A stretch of 64,000 bases of DNA, taken from assembly GCF_000368825.1 (NCBI RefSeq), contig NZ_KB849711.1, forward strand, positions 102,520-166,519, in the 5' to 3' direction. The position numbers and the translations under genes are program-made. Of this stretch, positions 15,676 to 24,263 are shown piece by piece; the first letter of the stretch is position 1, and each line of letters begins with the position of its first letter. This stretch comes from Acinetobacter ursingii DSM 16037 = CIP 107286 (GTDB taxonomy: Bacteria > Pseudomonadota > Gammaproteobacteria > Pseudomonadales > Moraxellaceae). A model generated the notes under the pieces. The model ran no database searches. It saw only the letters and a program-made list of their open reading frames with translations, and was not told the DNA's origin.

Positions 15676-18600
15676 ATGAACAGCTGGCTTATTATTGGGG
15701 TATTGGCCCTTTATATTTTAGTCTTATTCCTGTGTGCTTTTTTTGGTGAAAAGCATGCCAGTCGTTTGAGTACACGCGGACGAATGTTGCTGTTCAGCTT
15801 AACCTTAGGCGTTTACTGTTCCTCATGGACATTTTATGGTGCGACAGGTGCTGCTGTTCGTGAAGGCATCATTTTCCTGCCGATTTATTTAGGGCCACTG
15901 CTATTTATTTGGTTCGGCTACGATATTTGGCGCCGTCTGGGACGAGTCCGCCGCCACCATGCAATTTCTTCGATTGCCGATTTTATTGCTGCACGTTATG
16001 GCAAAAGCGGGACATTGGCTTCGCTTGTCACAATCCTTGCCGTGATTGCCATCATTCCCTATCTGGCCTTGCAACTACGTGCTATTGCCCTCAGTGCTTC
16101 GGTGGTACTTGATCAGGGGCCGCATTTAAATACCACCACCAACAGTGTTCTGTTAATGACTGGCGTTCTGGCCATACTGGCTATGATGTTTGGGACGCGC
16201 CAGATTGCCAATACCGAACAACATGGTGGTTTAATGCTGGCGGTAGCATTTGAATCATTCGTTAAACTTTCTGCGCTGATCTGTGTCGCATTGTTTTTTA
16301 TTTTTGAAACGCCGAATAACCTGCGGCAAATCAGTCATGACGTGGCCAAAACTTTTCATGAAGTGCAATTATTTGGTGTTCCAGAAACTTTCTGGATTCA
16401 GACTTTACTTGCAGGTCTGGCGATTATTTGCTTGCCACGCCAGTTTCATGTCGCGGTGGTCGAGCTGCGTGATGAAAAACATATTCGTGGCGCTCGGCGT
16501 TGGTTTGCGGTGTATCTGATTTTAACCACGCTTGCCATTATTCCCATCGCCAGTTGGGCGCTACATGCGGCACCTCAGTTTTTAACAATTCCAGATGTCG
16601 CGGTGCTGTCCTTGCCGCTCAGTTATAATCAGGAATGGCTCACCCTGCTGGCTTTTTTGGGTGGTTTTTCTGCTTCTACAGGGATGTTGCTCGTGTCTTC
16701 GGTAGCACTGTCGATTATGCTAAGTAATGACTTGATCATGCCTGCATTGTGGCGCTTTAACCTGATTTCGCGCCACGATACCCGTTTGCCTCAAATGCTA
16801 AAATTTACCCGTCGCATCTGTATTTTAGCGGTGATGTTACTGGGTTTTTTATTTTTTCATTTCTTTAATGATATCGATCAACTTTCTGTTTTTGGCCTAT
16901 TGGCCTTTAGTGCCGTTGCACAGTTTGCTCCAGCCTTGATTGGAGGATTGTACTGGCGTGGTGGTAGCCGTCAGGGGGTTTATGCAGGCTTAATTGTTGG
17001 CTTCTTGATGTGGATGTACACGCTGCTACTGCCTACCATTTTAATAAGTTTACCTGATCAATATCAGGATTTTTCCTATCACTTTCTTCACTCAGGTCCT
17101 TTCGATATTAGCTGGTTACGCCCAGAAGCACTCTTGGGTTTTGAATCTTTTGCACCCTTGACGCATGGGGTGATTTGGGCGCTGGGTCTAAATATTATTT
17201 TATATGTCTGGATTTCCCGTATTTATCGTCCAAGTGTGGCAGAACAAATTCAGGCAGAAAGTTTCTTTTATTATGAAACCAAGCCTTTACCTGCACAACA
17301 TACCTCGACAGATATGAGTTATTTGCATCATGATGCCGCGCGACTGCGGGTAGGTGATCTGATTACACTCGCCAAGCGTATTACGGGTGATCGTCCAACC
17401 CAACACGCATTTGCACAATTTAGTAGTCAAAACAACGTCCTCTTAAATGAACACAGTTTTGCCAATGGTATGTGGTGGCGTTTTACTGAACAATATCTGG
17501 CGGGAACCATTGGCGCTGCCTCTGCACGAACTTTGCTCACCACGGCCATGGTCAATAATGGTCTGGCTTTGGGACAAGTCGCCAATATTCTGGATCAGGC
17601 ATCACAATGGCAACGCTTTAACCAAAACTTGTTGATGACTATGATTGATCACATGACACAAGGCGTGAGTGTCGTTGATGAAAACATGTGTCTGGTCGCA
17701 TGGAATAACCAATACTTAAAGCTGTTTGATTATCCTAAAGATTTGGTCTATGTCGGCTGCCCGATTGCAGATCTGATTCGTTATAACGCCGAAAGGGGTG
17801 AATGTGGGCCGGGTTCCGTCGAAGAACATGTCCGCAAGCGTATTCACTGGATGCAAGTGGGAAGCGCTCATGAATTTGAACGTATTCGTAAAGATGGTCG
17901 TGTCATTCAGATGCGCGGCAACCCGATTGAAGGGGGTGGTTTTGTCACCACTTTTGCTGATATTACCGCGTTCCGTGAAAATGAGGCGGTGCTAGAAGCA
18001 CGAGTGATGGATCGAACTCAACAGCTCGCGGATGCTTTAACTGAACAGCAATTGGCACGTGAACAGGCAGACAAAGCCAATATGTCGAAAAGCCGATTTA
18101 TTGCCGCTGCCAGTCATGATTTGCTCCAACCGATGCATGCGGCTCGCCTGTTTAGTACCGTACTTGAACAAAGTGTGCATAGTGAACAAGAACGTCAAAC
18201 CCTGCAACAACTTGACCGCGCTCTTTATGGGGCTGAAAGTATGCTATCAGCCCTGCTAGATATTGCCCGACTAGAAGGCGGTTCATTACAGCCGAAACGA
18301 CAGGCTTATCCTTTGCATGATTTACTGAGTGATTTATCGCTGCAATTTAAATCAATTGCTGCGCAGCGCAATATTCAGCTCAAAGTCCATGATGCCCAAT
18401 TCTGGATTGATACCGATCCACAGTGGATTCGACGCATTATTCAAAATTTTGTGAGTAATGCCTTGCGCTATACCGCCTCTGGGCGTGTGGTGGTGGGTGT
18501 ATTGCGTTCAGCTAGAAAACCTCAACATATCCGCATCGGGGTATGGGACACAGGTCCGGGTATTGCGGAAGAACAACGGATTAAACTGTTTCAGGAATTT

Positions 18601-19173
18601 GAGCGTTGTGGTCATACCTCGCCATGGGGTGAACAAGGTTTAGGTCTGGGTCTAGCGATTGTACAACGGATGACCAGCCTGCTGGATTATCCTGTAGAGG
18701 TTTACTCTGAGCTTGGAAAAGGTTCCACTTTCATGATTGAAGTGCCTACCGTTCCAGCACCACAAAAGACGGTTGCCGCCTTGCAACAGAATACGGCTAT
18801 TCTGGCAACAGGTTATCGGGTGCTGTGCTTGGATAATGATGAAACCATTTTGGATGGTATGGCCGCTTTATTGTCGAAATGGGGCTATGATGTATTTAAG
18901 GCAACTGAACCAGAACAAGCCTTGACTATTATTCAGACTGAAAATATTCAGGTCTGGTTGATTGATCAACATTTAAATCGAGATCAACTTGGAATGGACT
19001 TTATTTTGGCACATCGCCCTGCCTCTGTGCCTGTGGCACTGATTACCGCCGATTCTGATCCTGAATTACCTCAGCGATTAAAAGAAATGAATATTGTACT
19101 GCTGAAAAAACCACTAAAACCCGCTGGATTACGTGCATGGTTATCAGGTCTAAAAATTAGTTCAGACGCATAA
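15676..19173 (+). CDS. crbS: CrbS-like hybrid sensor kinase with a sodium:solute symporter domain
   Basis: A very large membrane sensor. Residues 1 to about 500 are a 12-13-span SSF transporter-like domain, and the following linker probably contains a STAC domain. A PAS domain comes next (LLMTMIDHMTQGVSVVDENM), then a coiled coil, HisKA with the phospho-acceptor in AASHDLLQPMHAARLF, and HATPase (NFVSNALRYT, DTGPGIAEE, GLGLGLAIV). The C-terminal receiver has its Asp in VWLIDQHL. With the upstream start at 15643 the His is residue 825 and the Asp 1108. The ATG at 15676 has AGG at a better spacing and is preferred. This architecture matches CrbS/MxtR, which with CrbR/ErdR turns on acs during the acetate switch. 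A CrbR-like regulator, actP and acs are all in the window. Confidence 0.85.
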   Translation: MNSWLIIGVLALYILVLFLCAFFGEKHASRLSTRGRMLLFSLTLGVYCSSWTFYGATGAAVREGIIFLPIYLGPLLFIWFGYDIWRRLGRVRRHHAISSIADFIAARYGKSGTLASLVTILAVIAIIPYLALQLRAIALSASVVLDQGPHLNTTTNSVLLMTGVLAILAMMFGTRQIANTEQHGGLMLAVAFESFVKLSALICVALFFIFETPNNLRQISHDVAKTFHEVQLFGVPETFWIQTLLAGLAIICLPRQFHVAVVELRDEKHIRGARRWFAVYLILTTLAIIPIASWALHAAPQFLTIPDVAVLSLPLSYNQEWLTLLAFLGGFSASTGMLLVSSVALSIMLSNDLIMPALWRFNLISRHDTRLPQMLKFTRRICILAVMLLGFLFFHFFNDIDQLSVFGLLAFSAVAQFAPALIGGLYWRGGSRQGVYAGLIVGFLMWMYTLLLPTILISLPDQYQDFSYHFLHSGPFDISWLRPEALLGFESFAPLTHGVIWALGLNIILYVWISRIYRPSVAEQIQAESFFYYETKPLPAQHTSTDMSYLHHDAARLRVGDLITLAKRITGDRPTQHAFAQFSSQNNVLLNEHSFANGMWWRFTEQYLAGTIGAASARTLLTTAMVNNGLALGQVANILDQASQWQRFNQNLLMTMIDHMTQGVSVVDENMCLVAWNNQYLKLFDYPKDLVYVGCPIADLIRYNAERGECGPGSVEEHVRKRIHWMQVGSAHEFERIRKDGRVIQMRGNPIEGGGFVTTFADITAFRENEAVLEARVMDRTQQLADALTEQQLAREQADKANMSKSRFIAAASHDLLQPMHAARLFSTVLEQSVHSEQERQTLQQLDRALYGAESMLSALLDIARLEGGSLQPKRQAYPLHDLLSDLSLQFKSIAAQRNIQLKVHDAQFWIDTDPQWIRRIIQNFVSNALRYTASGRVVVGVLRSARKPQHIRIGVWDTGPGIAEEQRIKLFQEFERCGHTSPWGEQGLGLGLAIVQRMTSLLDYPVEVYSELGKGSTFMIEVPTVPAPQKTVAALQQNTAILATGYRVLCLDNDETILDGMAALLSKWGYDVFKATEPEQALTIIQTENIQVWLIDQHLNRDQLGMDFILAHRPASVPVALITADSDPELPQRLKEMNIVLLKKPLKPAGLRAWLSGLKISSDA

Positions 19174-19572
19174 ACGTTGAGTCGAGCTTTTGCATTTCAG
19201 AATATTACCGTGACCTTTCAAGATGAAAATTGGCGTTTTATTTTGACAAATAGGCAAAAGTGCTCAGAAAATGAGCCTTTTGCTATTCCCCAATTGACCA
19301 AAGTTTCCAATTCACAATCCACTATGGCAAAGTCTCACCAATTTGTAATAAAACATGCGCATAGTTAGTTACAATTACATAATATATTGTTTTTTATAAA
19401 TATTTAACAATTAAAATCCTATATTAAACTTTAGTCTAATACCCCTTGCTTTCTGAATACCGCATAACAAGAAAAGTAAAAAGTCGATTCCATGATGCGC
19501 GTGAGCTTCACTATTTTGGCTCATCCAAAAACAGCATGGAAATTCGCAGAATTATTTTCAAGGACAAAAATC
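19174..19572. other. Intergenic region with crbS terminator
   Basis: About 400 bases. A hairpin at 19253-19285 (GGCAAAAG-T-GCTCA/TGAGC-C-TTTTGCT) probably ends the crbS transcript. The rest is A/T-rich and likely holds the promoter of the next gene. An open frame near 19177-19368 lacks a ribosome site and family resemblance, so I do not call it. Confidence 0.45.
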
Positions 19573-20340
19573 ATGAATATTTCAGAGGCAGTTCCTCACG
19601 GTCAACATCAATCACTTCAGTTCTATCGTGAATACAGCGCCAATGCCTTACTCCCAGACATCGACTGGCAAGCGTTATTTCCTCATAGCAAACTTAATCC
19701 AACCCATGTGCAAGCCCTAGAAAGTATATATCGCAGTGCAGTGCCTCTGGCATTGAATGTCTTCAATGAACTTCACTTTGATGTATTTGCTCCTGCTGCC
19801 TATCATCCACAAGGTTTGGGTTTATTTGACAAACTTGCACAGCAAGAAAGTACACTGCTTGCAAGCCTTGAAGCGGAAACTGCGACTCTGGATCATGCGA
19901 CACGCCACCAAATCTGGAGCATGTTACTCCGTGGTGGTGCAGTTTTAGTCTTTAAGGCGTGGTTAGGTCGTGTTAAAAATAACAATGATAAACTTGATAC
20001 CACTCAATTTGATGAGCTTTCTGATTTACTGTTCATTAAAACTCCTCCACAGCAACTCGCACAACATTTAGCTGTCGAAGCCAATGCTGATTTGGATCAT
20101 ATCTTTTTAATGTGTGGCGATGATATTTTCCTTGATCGTTTTAACAGTCTGGAAACAGCGGCTTTATTTGTTGATTTGGGCGTTTATGATGCGGCTTTTT
20201 TGAGTTTGCGTGATGATCGTGTTGCAGATTATCTCAAACAAAAAGGTTATGTGACTCAAGAACAAATTGATGATTTGCAATGTGCGCTCAATCCGCTGTA
20301 TTGCGACAACGTGACCTTAAAACAAGATTGTCTCGCATAA
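19573..20340 (+). CDS. Hypothetical protein, 255 aa, function unknown
   Basis: I do not recognise a family. The protein is soluble in appearance and acidic, without a signal peptide or membrane span. It begins MNISEAVPHGQHQSLQFYRE and has a mostly helical-looking composition. A Cys is present in LMCGDDIFLD and more near the end (LQCALNPLYCDN, QDCLA). The ATG at 19573 has AGGA upstream and is preferred to an in-frame ATG at 19492. It lies between the acetate sensor kinase and amtB, but nothing in the sequence ties it to either. Confidence 0.75.
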   Translation: MNISEAVPHGQHQSLQFYREYSANALLPDIDWQALFPHSKLNPTHVQALESIYRSAVPLALNVFNELHFDVFAPAAYHPQGLGLFDKLAQQESTLLASLEAETATLDHATRHQIWSMLLRGGAVLVFKAWLGRVKNNNDKLDTTQFDELSDLLFIKTPPQQLAQHLAVEANADLDHIFLMCGDDIFLDRFNSLETAALFVDLGVYDAAFLSLRDDRVADYLKQKGYVTQEQIDDLQCALNPLYCDNVTLKQDCLA

Positions 20341-20351
20341 AATCATGCAGT

Positions 20352-20385
20352 GATCTAAACCAGTTAGACTAAACGGGTTTAGATC
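20352..20385. terminator. Hairpin after the 255-aa gene
   Basis: GATCTAAACC/GGGTTTAGATC forms a 10-bp stem with a 13-base loop, 12 bases after the stop. There is no strong T-run, so it is a weak terminator candidate between two converging genes. Confidence 0.45.
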
Positions 20386-20439
20386 ATGTTGAATACATCT
20401 GCACCTGTTGTGTCATGGTCATCCTCGTACAGACACCTC

Positions 20440-20796
20440 TTAACGTAATGCACCAATATAATGATGCGGTACCTCTTCCTGCTGAAGTTCGGCTTGTAAT
20501 TCTGGACTTGTACTTCTCAATCCAGAAAGGTTGCCTTCGATCTTTGAACTAGCTTTTAGACTTTGAGTGGTAACACCATTTAAAATCTTGTCTAATTTCT
20601 CTGCCAAATTTTTAAGCTCACGATCATCCACCGATGCAGCCAAGTGCATGATTTCTTGGGCGTAGTCGTTATTTTTTGCCATATAGACGGCATCCACCAC
20701 TCGTCCAGTTTCACGGCGCAACCTGACATAAAGCTGAGTCGCCAAGCTAAATAATTCATTATTGACCAATGGATCATCTGTATAGATTGTTTTCAT
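20440..20796 (-). CDS. Hypothetical protein, 118 aa
   Basis: Family not recognised. The product is soluble, charged and probably helical in its first two thirds (NELFSLATQLYVRLRRETGR, then IMHLAASVDDRELKNLAEKL). A Ser/Gln/Glu-rich tail that looks disordered follows. The start at 20796 is chosen because AGGAG sits seven bases upstream; longer in-frame starts lack such a site. It follows amtB on the same strand, with a strong hairpin (20825-20855) between them, so it may be a low-level read-through or separately transcribed gene. Confidence 0.7.
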   Translation of the reverse strand: MKTIYTDDPLVNNELFSLATQLYVRLRRETGRVVDAVYMAKNNDYAQEIMHLAASVDDRELKNLAEKLDKILNGVTTQSLKASSKIEGNLSGLRSTSPELQAELQQEEVPHHYIGALR

Positions 20797-20824
20797 GTTT
20801 TCACTCCTGATTGATTTAAACCCC

Positions 20825-20855
20825 AACGTCCTGCGGGCATTCGCAGGACATCGTT
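20825..20855 (-). terminator. Strong hairpin between amtB and the 118-aa gene
   Basis: GTCCTGCG (20828-20835) pairs perfectly with CGCAGGAC (20842-20849) around a 6-base loop. It lies 17 bases after the amtB stop. The T-run is poor, so it may act as a processing or attenuation hairpin rather than a full terminator. Confidence 0.45.
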
Positions 20856-20871
20856 ATGGCTCGCACTCCGA

Positions 20872-22188
20872 TTAAGGAATGTGTTCTCCATGTTGAGCCA
20901 GATCCAATCCAAGTTGTTCTTGTTCTTCATTCACTCGAAGCCCGATCATCTTATCGAGAACAAATAAAATAATGAATGAAATCAGTGCACTGTAAATAAA
21001 GGTGACGATTGCACCAAGTGCCTGTACGCCGACATGTGCTTCTGCGCCTGATAAAGTTTTTTGCGCAAATACACCCGTGAGAATGGCCCCTACAATGCCT
21101 CCTACACCATGAATCCCAAAAACATCCAAAGAATCATCGGCTTTGAGTAATCGTTTTAGACCTGTGGCTCCCCAGTAACAGCACACACCTGCCAAGACAC
21201 CGATCATCAGCGCACCGCTAACGCCGACAAAACCAGAAGCTGGTGTAATCGCCACCAGTCCTGCGACTGCGCCAGAACATGCCCCTAATAAAGTGACTTT
21301 TTGACGCGCTAAATATTCAACCAAGCACCATGTCAAAGCCCCTGCTGCGGTCGCAATTTGAGTCACTAACATCGCCATACCTGCACGGCCATCGGCTGCG
21401 CCTGCCGAACCTGCGTTAAACCCAAACCAGCCGACCCAAAGCAATGAAGCGCCAATAAAGGTGTACATCAAATTATTTGGAATAAAAGGTTCGCGACCAT
21501 AACCACGACGCTTGCCTAACATATAAGCACAGACTAGCCCTGCGGCACCTGCATTAATATGCACCACCGTGCCACCTGCGAAATCCAGTGCACCTAGTTG
21601 AGCCAACCATCCACTTGGTTCCCAGACCCAATGGGCAACCGGCACATAGACCAATAAAATCCAGAACACCATAAACAAGATCATGCCTGAAAAACGCATG
21701 CGTTCAGCAAACGCCCCTGTAATCAACGCAGGTGTAATGATGGCAAAGGTCAACTGGAACATGATCCAAACGCTTTCTGGAATGCTGGGCGCAATATGAC
21801 TCACCGAAAGCTTTTGTTGTACTAAATTGAAGTCAACTCCATTCAACATGACCCGATCCAGTCCACCAATAAATGGCGAATGAGGCGTAAACGCCAGACT
21901 ATAACCAATGACCACCCATAAAATAGTAGAAATGCTTACAATCGTTAGACTTTGCAAAGAGGTTGCCAATACATTCTTTTTACGCACCATTCCTGCATAA
22001 AACAAAGCAATGCCTGGAATGGTCATCAATAAAACCAGTGCAGTTGAGGTGAGCATCCACGCTGTATTTCCTGCGCTAATTGTACTCATATCGGTCATAT
22101 ATGGTGCAGTTTCTGCCCAGCTCTGCTGGGTCATAAAAACCATGCTTAATAGTGCAATCGCTGCATATTTCAATTGATTATTCTTCAC
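20872..22188 (-). CDS. amtB: Ammonium transporter
   Basis: A 438-aa Amt-family ammonium channel with a cleavable N-terminal signal sequence (ending near SWAETAPY) and 11 membrane spans. Signatures are GIALFYAGMVRKKNVLAT, DFAGGTVVHINAGAAGLVCA with the first pore His, and DSLDVFGIHGVGGIVGAILT with the second. The usual partner glnK is not adjacent: a 118-aa unrelated gene follows and the regulator gene crbR precedes. A near-consensus sigma-54 promoter lies about 70 bases upstream, so transcription should respond to nitrogen limitation through RpoN and NtrC. Confidence 0.95.
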   Translation of the reverse strand: MKNNQLKYAAIALLSMVFMTQQSWAETAPYMTDMSTISAGNTAWMLTSTALVLLMTIPGIALFYAGMVRKKNVLATSLQSLTIVSISTILWVVIGYSLAFTPHSPFIGGLDRVMLNGVDFNLVQQKLSVSHIAPSIPESVWIMFQLTFAIITPALITGAFAERMRFSGMILFMVFWILLVYVPVAHWVWEPSGWLAQLGALDFAGGTVVHINAGAAGLVCAYMLGKRRGYGREPFIPNNLMYTFIGASLLWVGWFGFNAGSAGAADGRAGMAMLVTQIATAAGALTWCLVEYLARQKVTLLGACSGAVAGLVAITPASGFVGVSGALMIGVLAGVCCYWGATGLKRLLKADDSLDVFGIHGVGGIVGAILTGVFAQKTLSGAEAHVGVQALGAIVTFIYSALISFIILFVLDKMIGLRVNEEQEQLGLDLAQHGEHIP

Positions 22189-22259
22189 ACGTATCCCCTA
22201 AAGCCATTTGTATCTGCCTTTTTTGTAATTACTATTTAAATGCTGACTAGACTGGATTT

Positions 22260-22276
22260 AGCAAAAAACGCGCCAA
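22260..22276 (-). promoter_or_regulatory. Sigma-54 promoter of amtB
   Basis: Read leftwards, TTGGCGCGTTTTTTGCT matches the -24/-12 consensus YTGGCACGNNNNTTGCW with one difference and has the exact GG-N10-GC spacing. The start would be near 22249, giving a leader of about 60 bases. A dyad, GATAAATG/CATTTATC, at 22325-22345 lies further upstream, where an activator could bind. Confidence 0.75.
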
Positions 22277-22412
22277 TGATTTCTGTTTATTTCTTTTTTT
22301 AATTGAATTAGTTAATTTAATAACGATAAATGTGATGCATTTATCACTTTGATAAAATCATGAATTGGATTACCACTGAATTGCGTCATCATGCATGCTT
22401 TTTTCAAGCCAT

Positions 22413-22438
22413 AAAAAAGGATCTCCTGAGAGATCCTA
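22413..22438 (-). terminator. Terminator of the crbR-like gene
   Basis: Read leftwards, AGGATCTC-TCAG-GAGATCCT is followed by T5 (TTTTTTATGG). It separates the response regulator gene from amtB. Confidence 0.7.
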
Positions 22439-22468
22439 ATCATGAAAATACATACTTATTCACGTGCT

Positions 22469-23119
22469 TTATTTTCTTTTTTCTTCAATATTTAAAGCAT
22501 TAATGGCCAGAACTGCCTGAGTACGATTTTGCACGCCTAACTTTCTGAAAATTGCGGTGACATGGGCTTTAATGGTCGCTTCTGAAACATCCAGTTCATA
22601 GGCAATTTGTTTGTTCAATAACCCTTCAGCCACCATCATCAAGACACGGAACTGCTGTGGTGTGAGTGACTGAATACGCTCTGCCAATTCAGTTTCATCG
22701 GCAGCGCGCGGGTCAAAACTCACATTATTGGGTAAGTTTGGCGGCAACCAGATTTCACCTTCCAAGACCTGACGAATCGCTTCACCAATATGGCTCGGAT
22801 GAGCTGACTTTGGAATATACCCCATTGCCCCATGTGCGATGGCACGTTGAATAATCGAGGCTTCTTCGTGTGCAGAAACCACAATAATCGGAATAGAAGG
22901 ATACTGCGCCCGCACATGAACCAGCGCTGAAAAGCCAGACGCACCTGGCAGGTTTAAGTCCAGCAACACCAAATCAGGTTCAGAACCACTTTCCAGACGC
23001 TCATAAAACTCATTGACGGCAGCAGTCTCATGAATCTGCGCCTGAGGAAAACTATATCGCACAGCTTGAATGAGAGCATGACGAAACAGCGGATGATCAT
23101 CAACGATTAATATATTCAT
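22469..23119 (-). CDS. crbR: LuxR-type response regulator, CrbR/ErdR-like
   Basis: A 216-aa response regulator of the NarL/FixJ class. The receiver domain has DD at 7-8, phospho-acceptor Asp54 in LVLLDLNLPG and Lys in IPKSAHPS. A C-terminal LuxR helix-turn-helix spans about 150-210 (LTPQQFRVLMMVAEGLLNKQ, VSEATIKAHVTAIFRKLG). Given the CrbS-like kinase 3.3 kb away and acs and actP nearby, it is most likely the partner that activates acs. Assignment to CrbR/ErdR rests on this context and on general family resemblance. Confidence 0.8.
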   Translation of the reverse strand: MNILIVDDHPLFRHALIQAVRYSFPQAQIHETAAVNEFYERLESGSEPDLVLLDLNLPGASGFSALVHVRAQYPSIPIIVVSAHEEASIIQRAIAHGAMGYIPKSAHPSHIGEAIRQVLEGEIWLPPNLPNNVSFDPRAADETELAERIQSLTPQQFRVLMMVAEGLLNKQIAYELDVSEATIKAHVTAIFRKLGVQNRTQAVLAINALNIEEKRK

Positions 23120-23489
23120 AAGCGAAATGAGAAATCTTTGGCACGGTCAGATTAATTCTAACCATACTCTGGCTATTAAGGATATGTCATATTATCCCAA
23201 TTTTTGTCCAAATGTCGGATCAGTCGTTCATTTTGATCAATTTTTTCCATTTTTACGGTCAAGAAAAAGTTCATCAATTTTTGATATAATCCCAGTTTGA
23301 AATAATATAAATATATGATTTTATATTATATTTATAATATTCAAATAGTTATGCCTATAAAAATCAAGATTATCGTCATGCGAGCGATATATCTAAAAAA
23401 AAGATAAGTTTTGGTCATTTCCTTATTTTACCTAGACCGCTCAATAGGAATTAATAAAGACAGTTTTATTAATGTGATTGAGTTTATTC
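23120..23489. other. Divergent intergenic region between crbR and msuE
   Basis: 370 bases, A/T-rich, with no gene visible. It must contain promoters for both divergent genes. No clear -24/-12 sigma-54 element was found, although sulfone-use genes in pseudomonads are often sigma-54 dependent. Confidence 0.4.
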
Positions 23490-24233
23490 ATGTCTAGTTC
23501 TCATGCTTCGTTAAATCCTTTAAATATTGTTGCGGTTTCTGGTGGTTTAAATACCCCTTCTAAAACAGAAGCACTGGTTCAGGAAATTTTAAATGAACTG
23601 GGTGAAGCCACCCCGATCAATGTCCATTTTATTAAATTTAGTGAAATTGGACATTTATTAGGGGGTGCGATTTATCGCAATCAATTACCACAACGGGTAC
23701 AGGATGATTTAGCCAAAGTTGAAGCTGCGGACGCACTCATTGTGGGTACTCCCGTTTATCGTGCTTCATTTACGGGTTTATTTAAGCATTTTTTTGATTT
23801 TGTTGAACAAACTGCGTTGGTGGATGTTCCTGTGCTTTTGGCAGCATCAGGCGGTAGTGATCGCCATGCATTGGTACTAGAACATCAGTTACGTCCCTTG
23901 TTTAGCTTCTTTCAGGCTCAAACTTTACCCATTGGTGTCTATGCGACAGATCGCGACTTTACCCCTGAGTACACCATTAAAAGTGAATTATTGCGCGATC
24001 GCATTACGTTAGCAGTCGCCCGTGCTTTACCTATTTTGGAATGGGCACCTGCCAAAGGTCAACGCGCTGAAGTGATCAAATCCAAAACTGAGCAAGCCAA
24101 TCAAAATCTGGGCATTAACAAACAAATTGAACAGGATGAAGTGCTTCCTTCAGCAGCAGTTCCAAGTCTGGATGCGGCTGAATCACGCCTACATCATAAA
24201 ATTAATAAGAATTTAAAAACCAATGTCGCTTAA
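23490..24233 (+). CDS. msuE: NADH-dependent FMN reductase of the MsuE/SsuE type
   Basis: A 247-aa flavodoxin-like reductase that supplies reduced FMN to two-component monooxygenases such as the dimethylsulfone enzyme encoded next. It shows the N-terminal phosphate loop IVAVSGGLNTPSKTEALVQE, the family core DALIVGTPVYRASFTGLFKH and LLAASGGSDRHALVLEHQLR. A hydrophilic C-terminal extension of about 50 residues beyond the usual domain (from QRAEVIKSKTEQ on) is somewhat unusual. The ATG at 23490 is chosen; a TTG at 23478 is also in frame. Thirty bases separate it from sfnG, so the two form an operon. Confidence 0.88.
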   Translation: MSSSHASLNPLNIVAVSGGLNTPSKTEALVQEILNELGEATPINVHFIKFSEIGHLLGGAIYRNQLPQRVQDDLAKVEAADALIVGTPVYRASFTGLFKHFFDFVEQTALVDVPVLLAASGGSDRHALVLEHQLRPLFSFFQAQTLPIGVYATDRDFTPEYTIKSELLRDRITLAVARALPILEWAPAKGQRAEVIKSKTEQANQNLGINKQIEQDEVLPSAAVPSLDAAESRLHHKINKNLKTNVA

Positions 24234-24263
24234 GACGACGAAACACTTTTAGAGGGTTTGACC

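Noticed and set aside
19177..19368. 63-codon frame after crbS
   Set aside because: It overlaps the crbS terminator hairpin, lacks a ribosome site and has no family resemblance.
23101..23160. Sigma-54 promoter TTGGCACGG upstream of msuE
   Set aside because: It has the -24-like TGGCACG but no GC at the right distance, and it lies about 350 bases from the msuE start.
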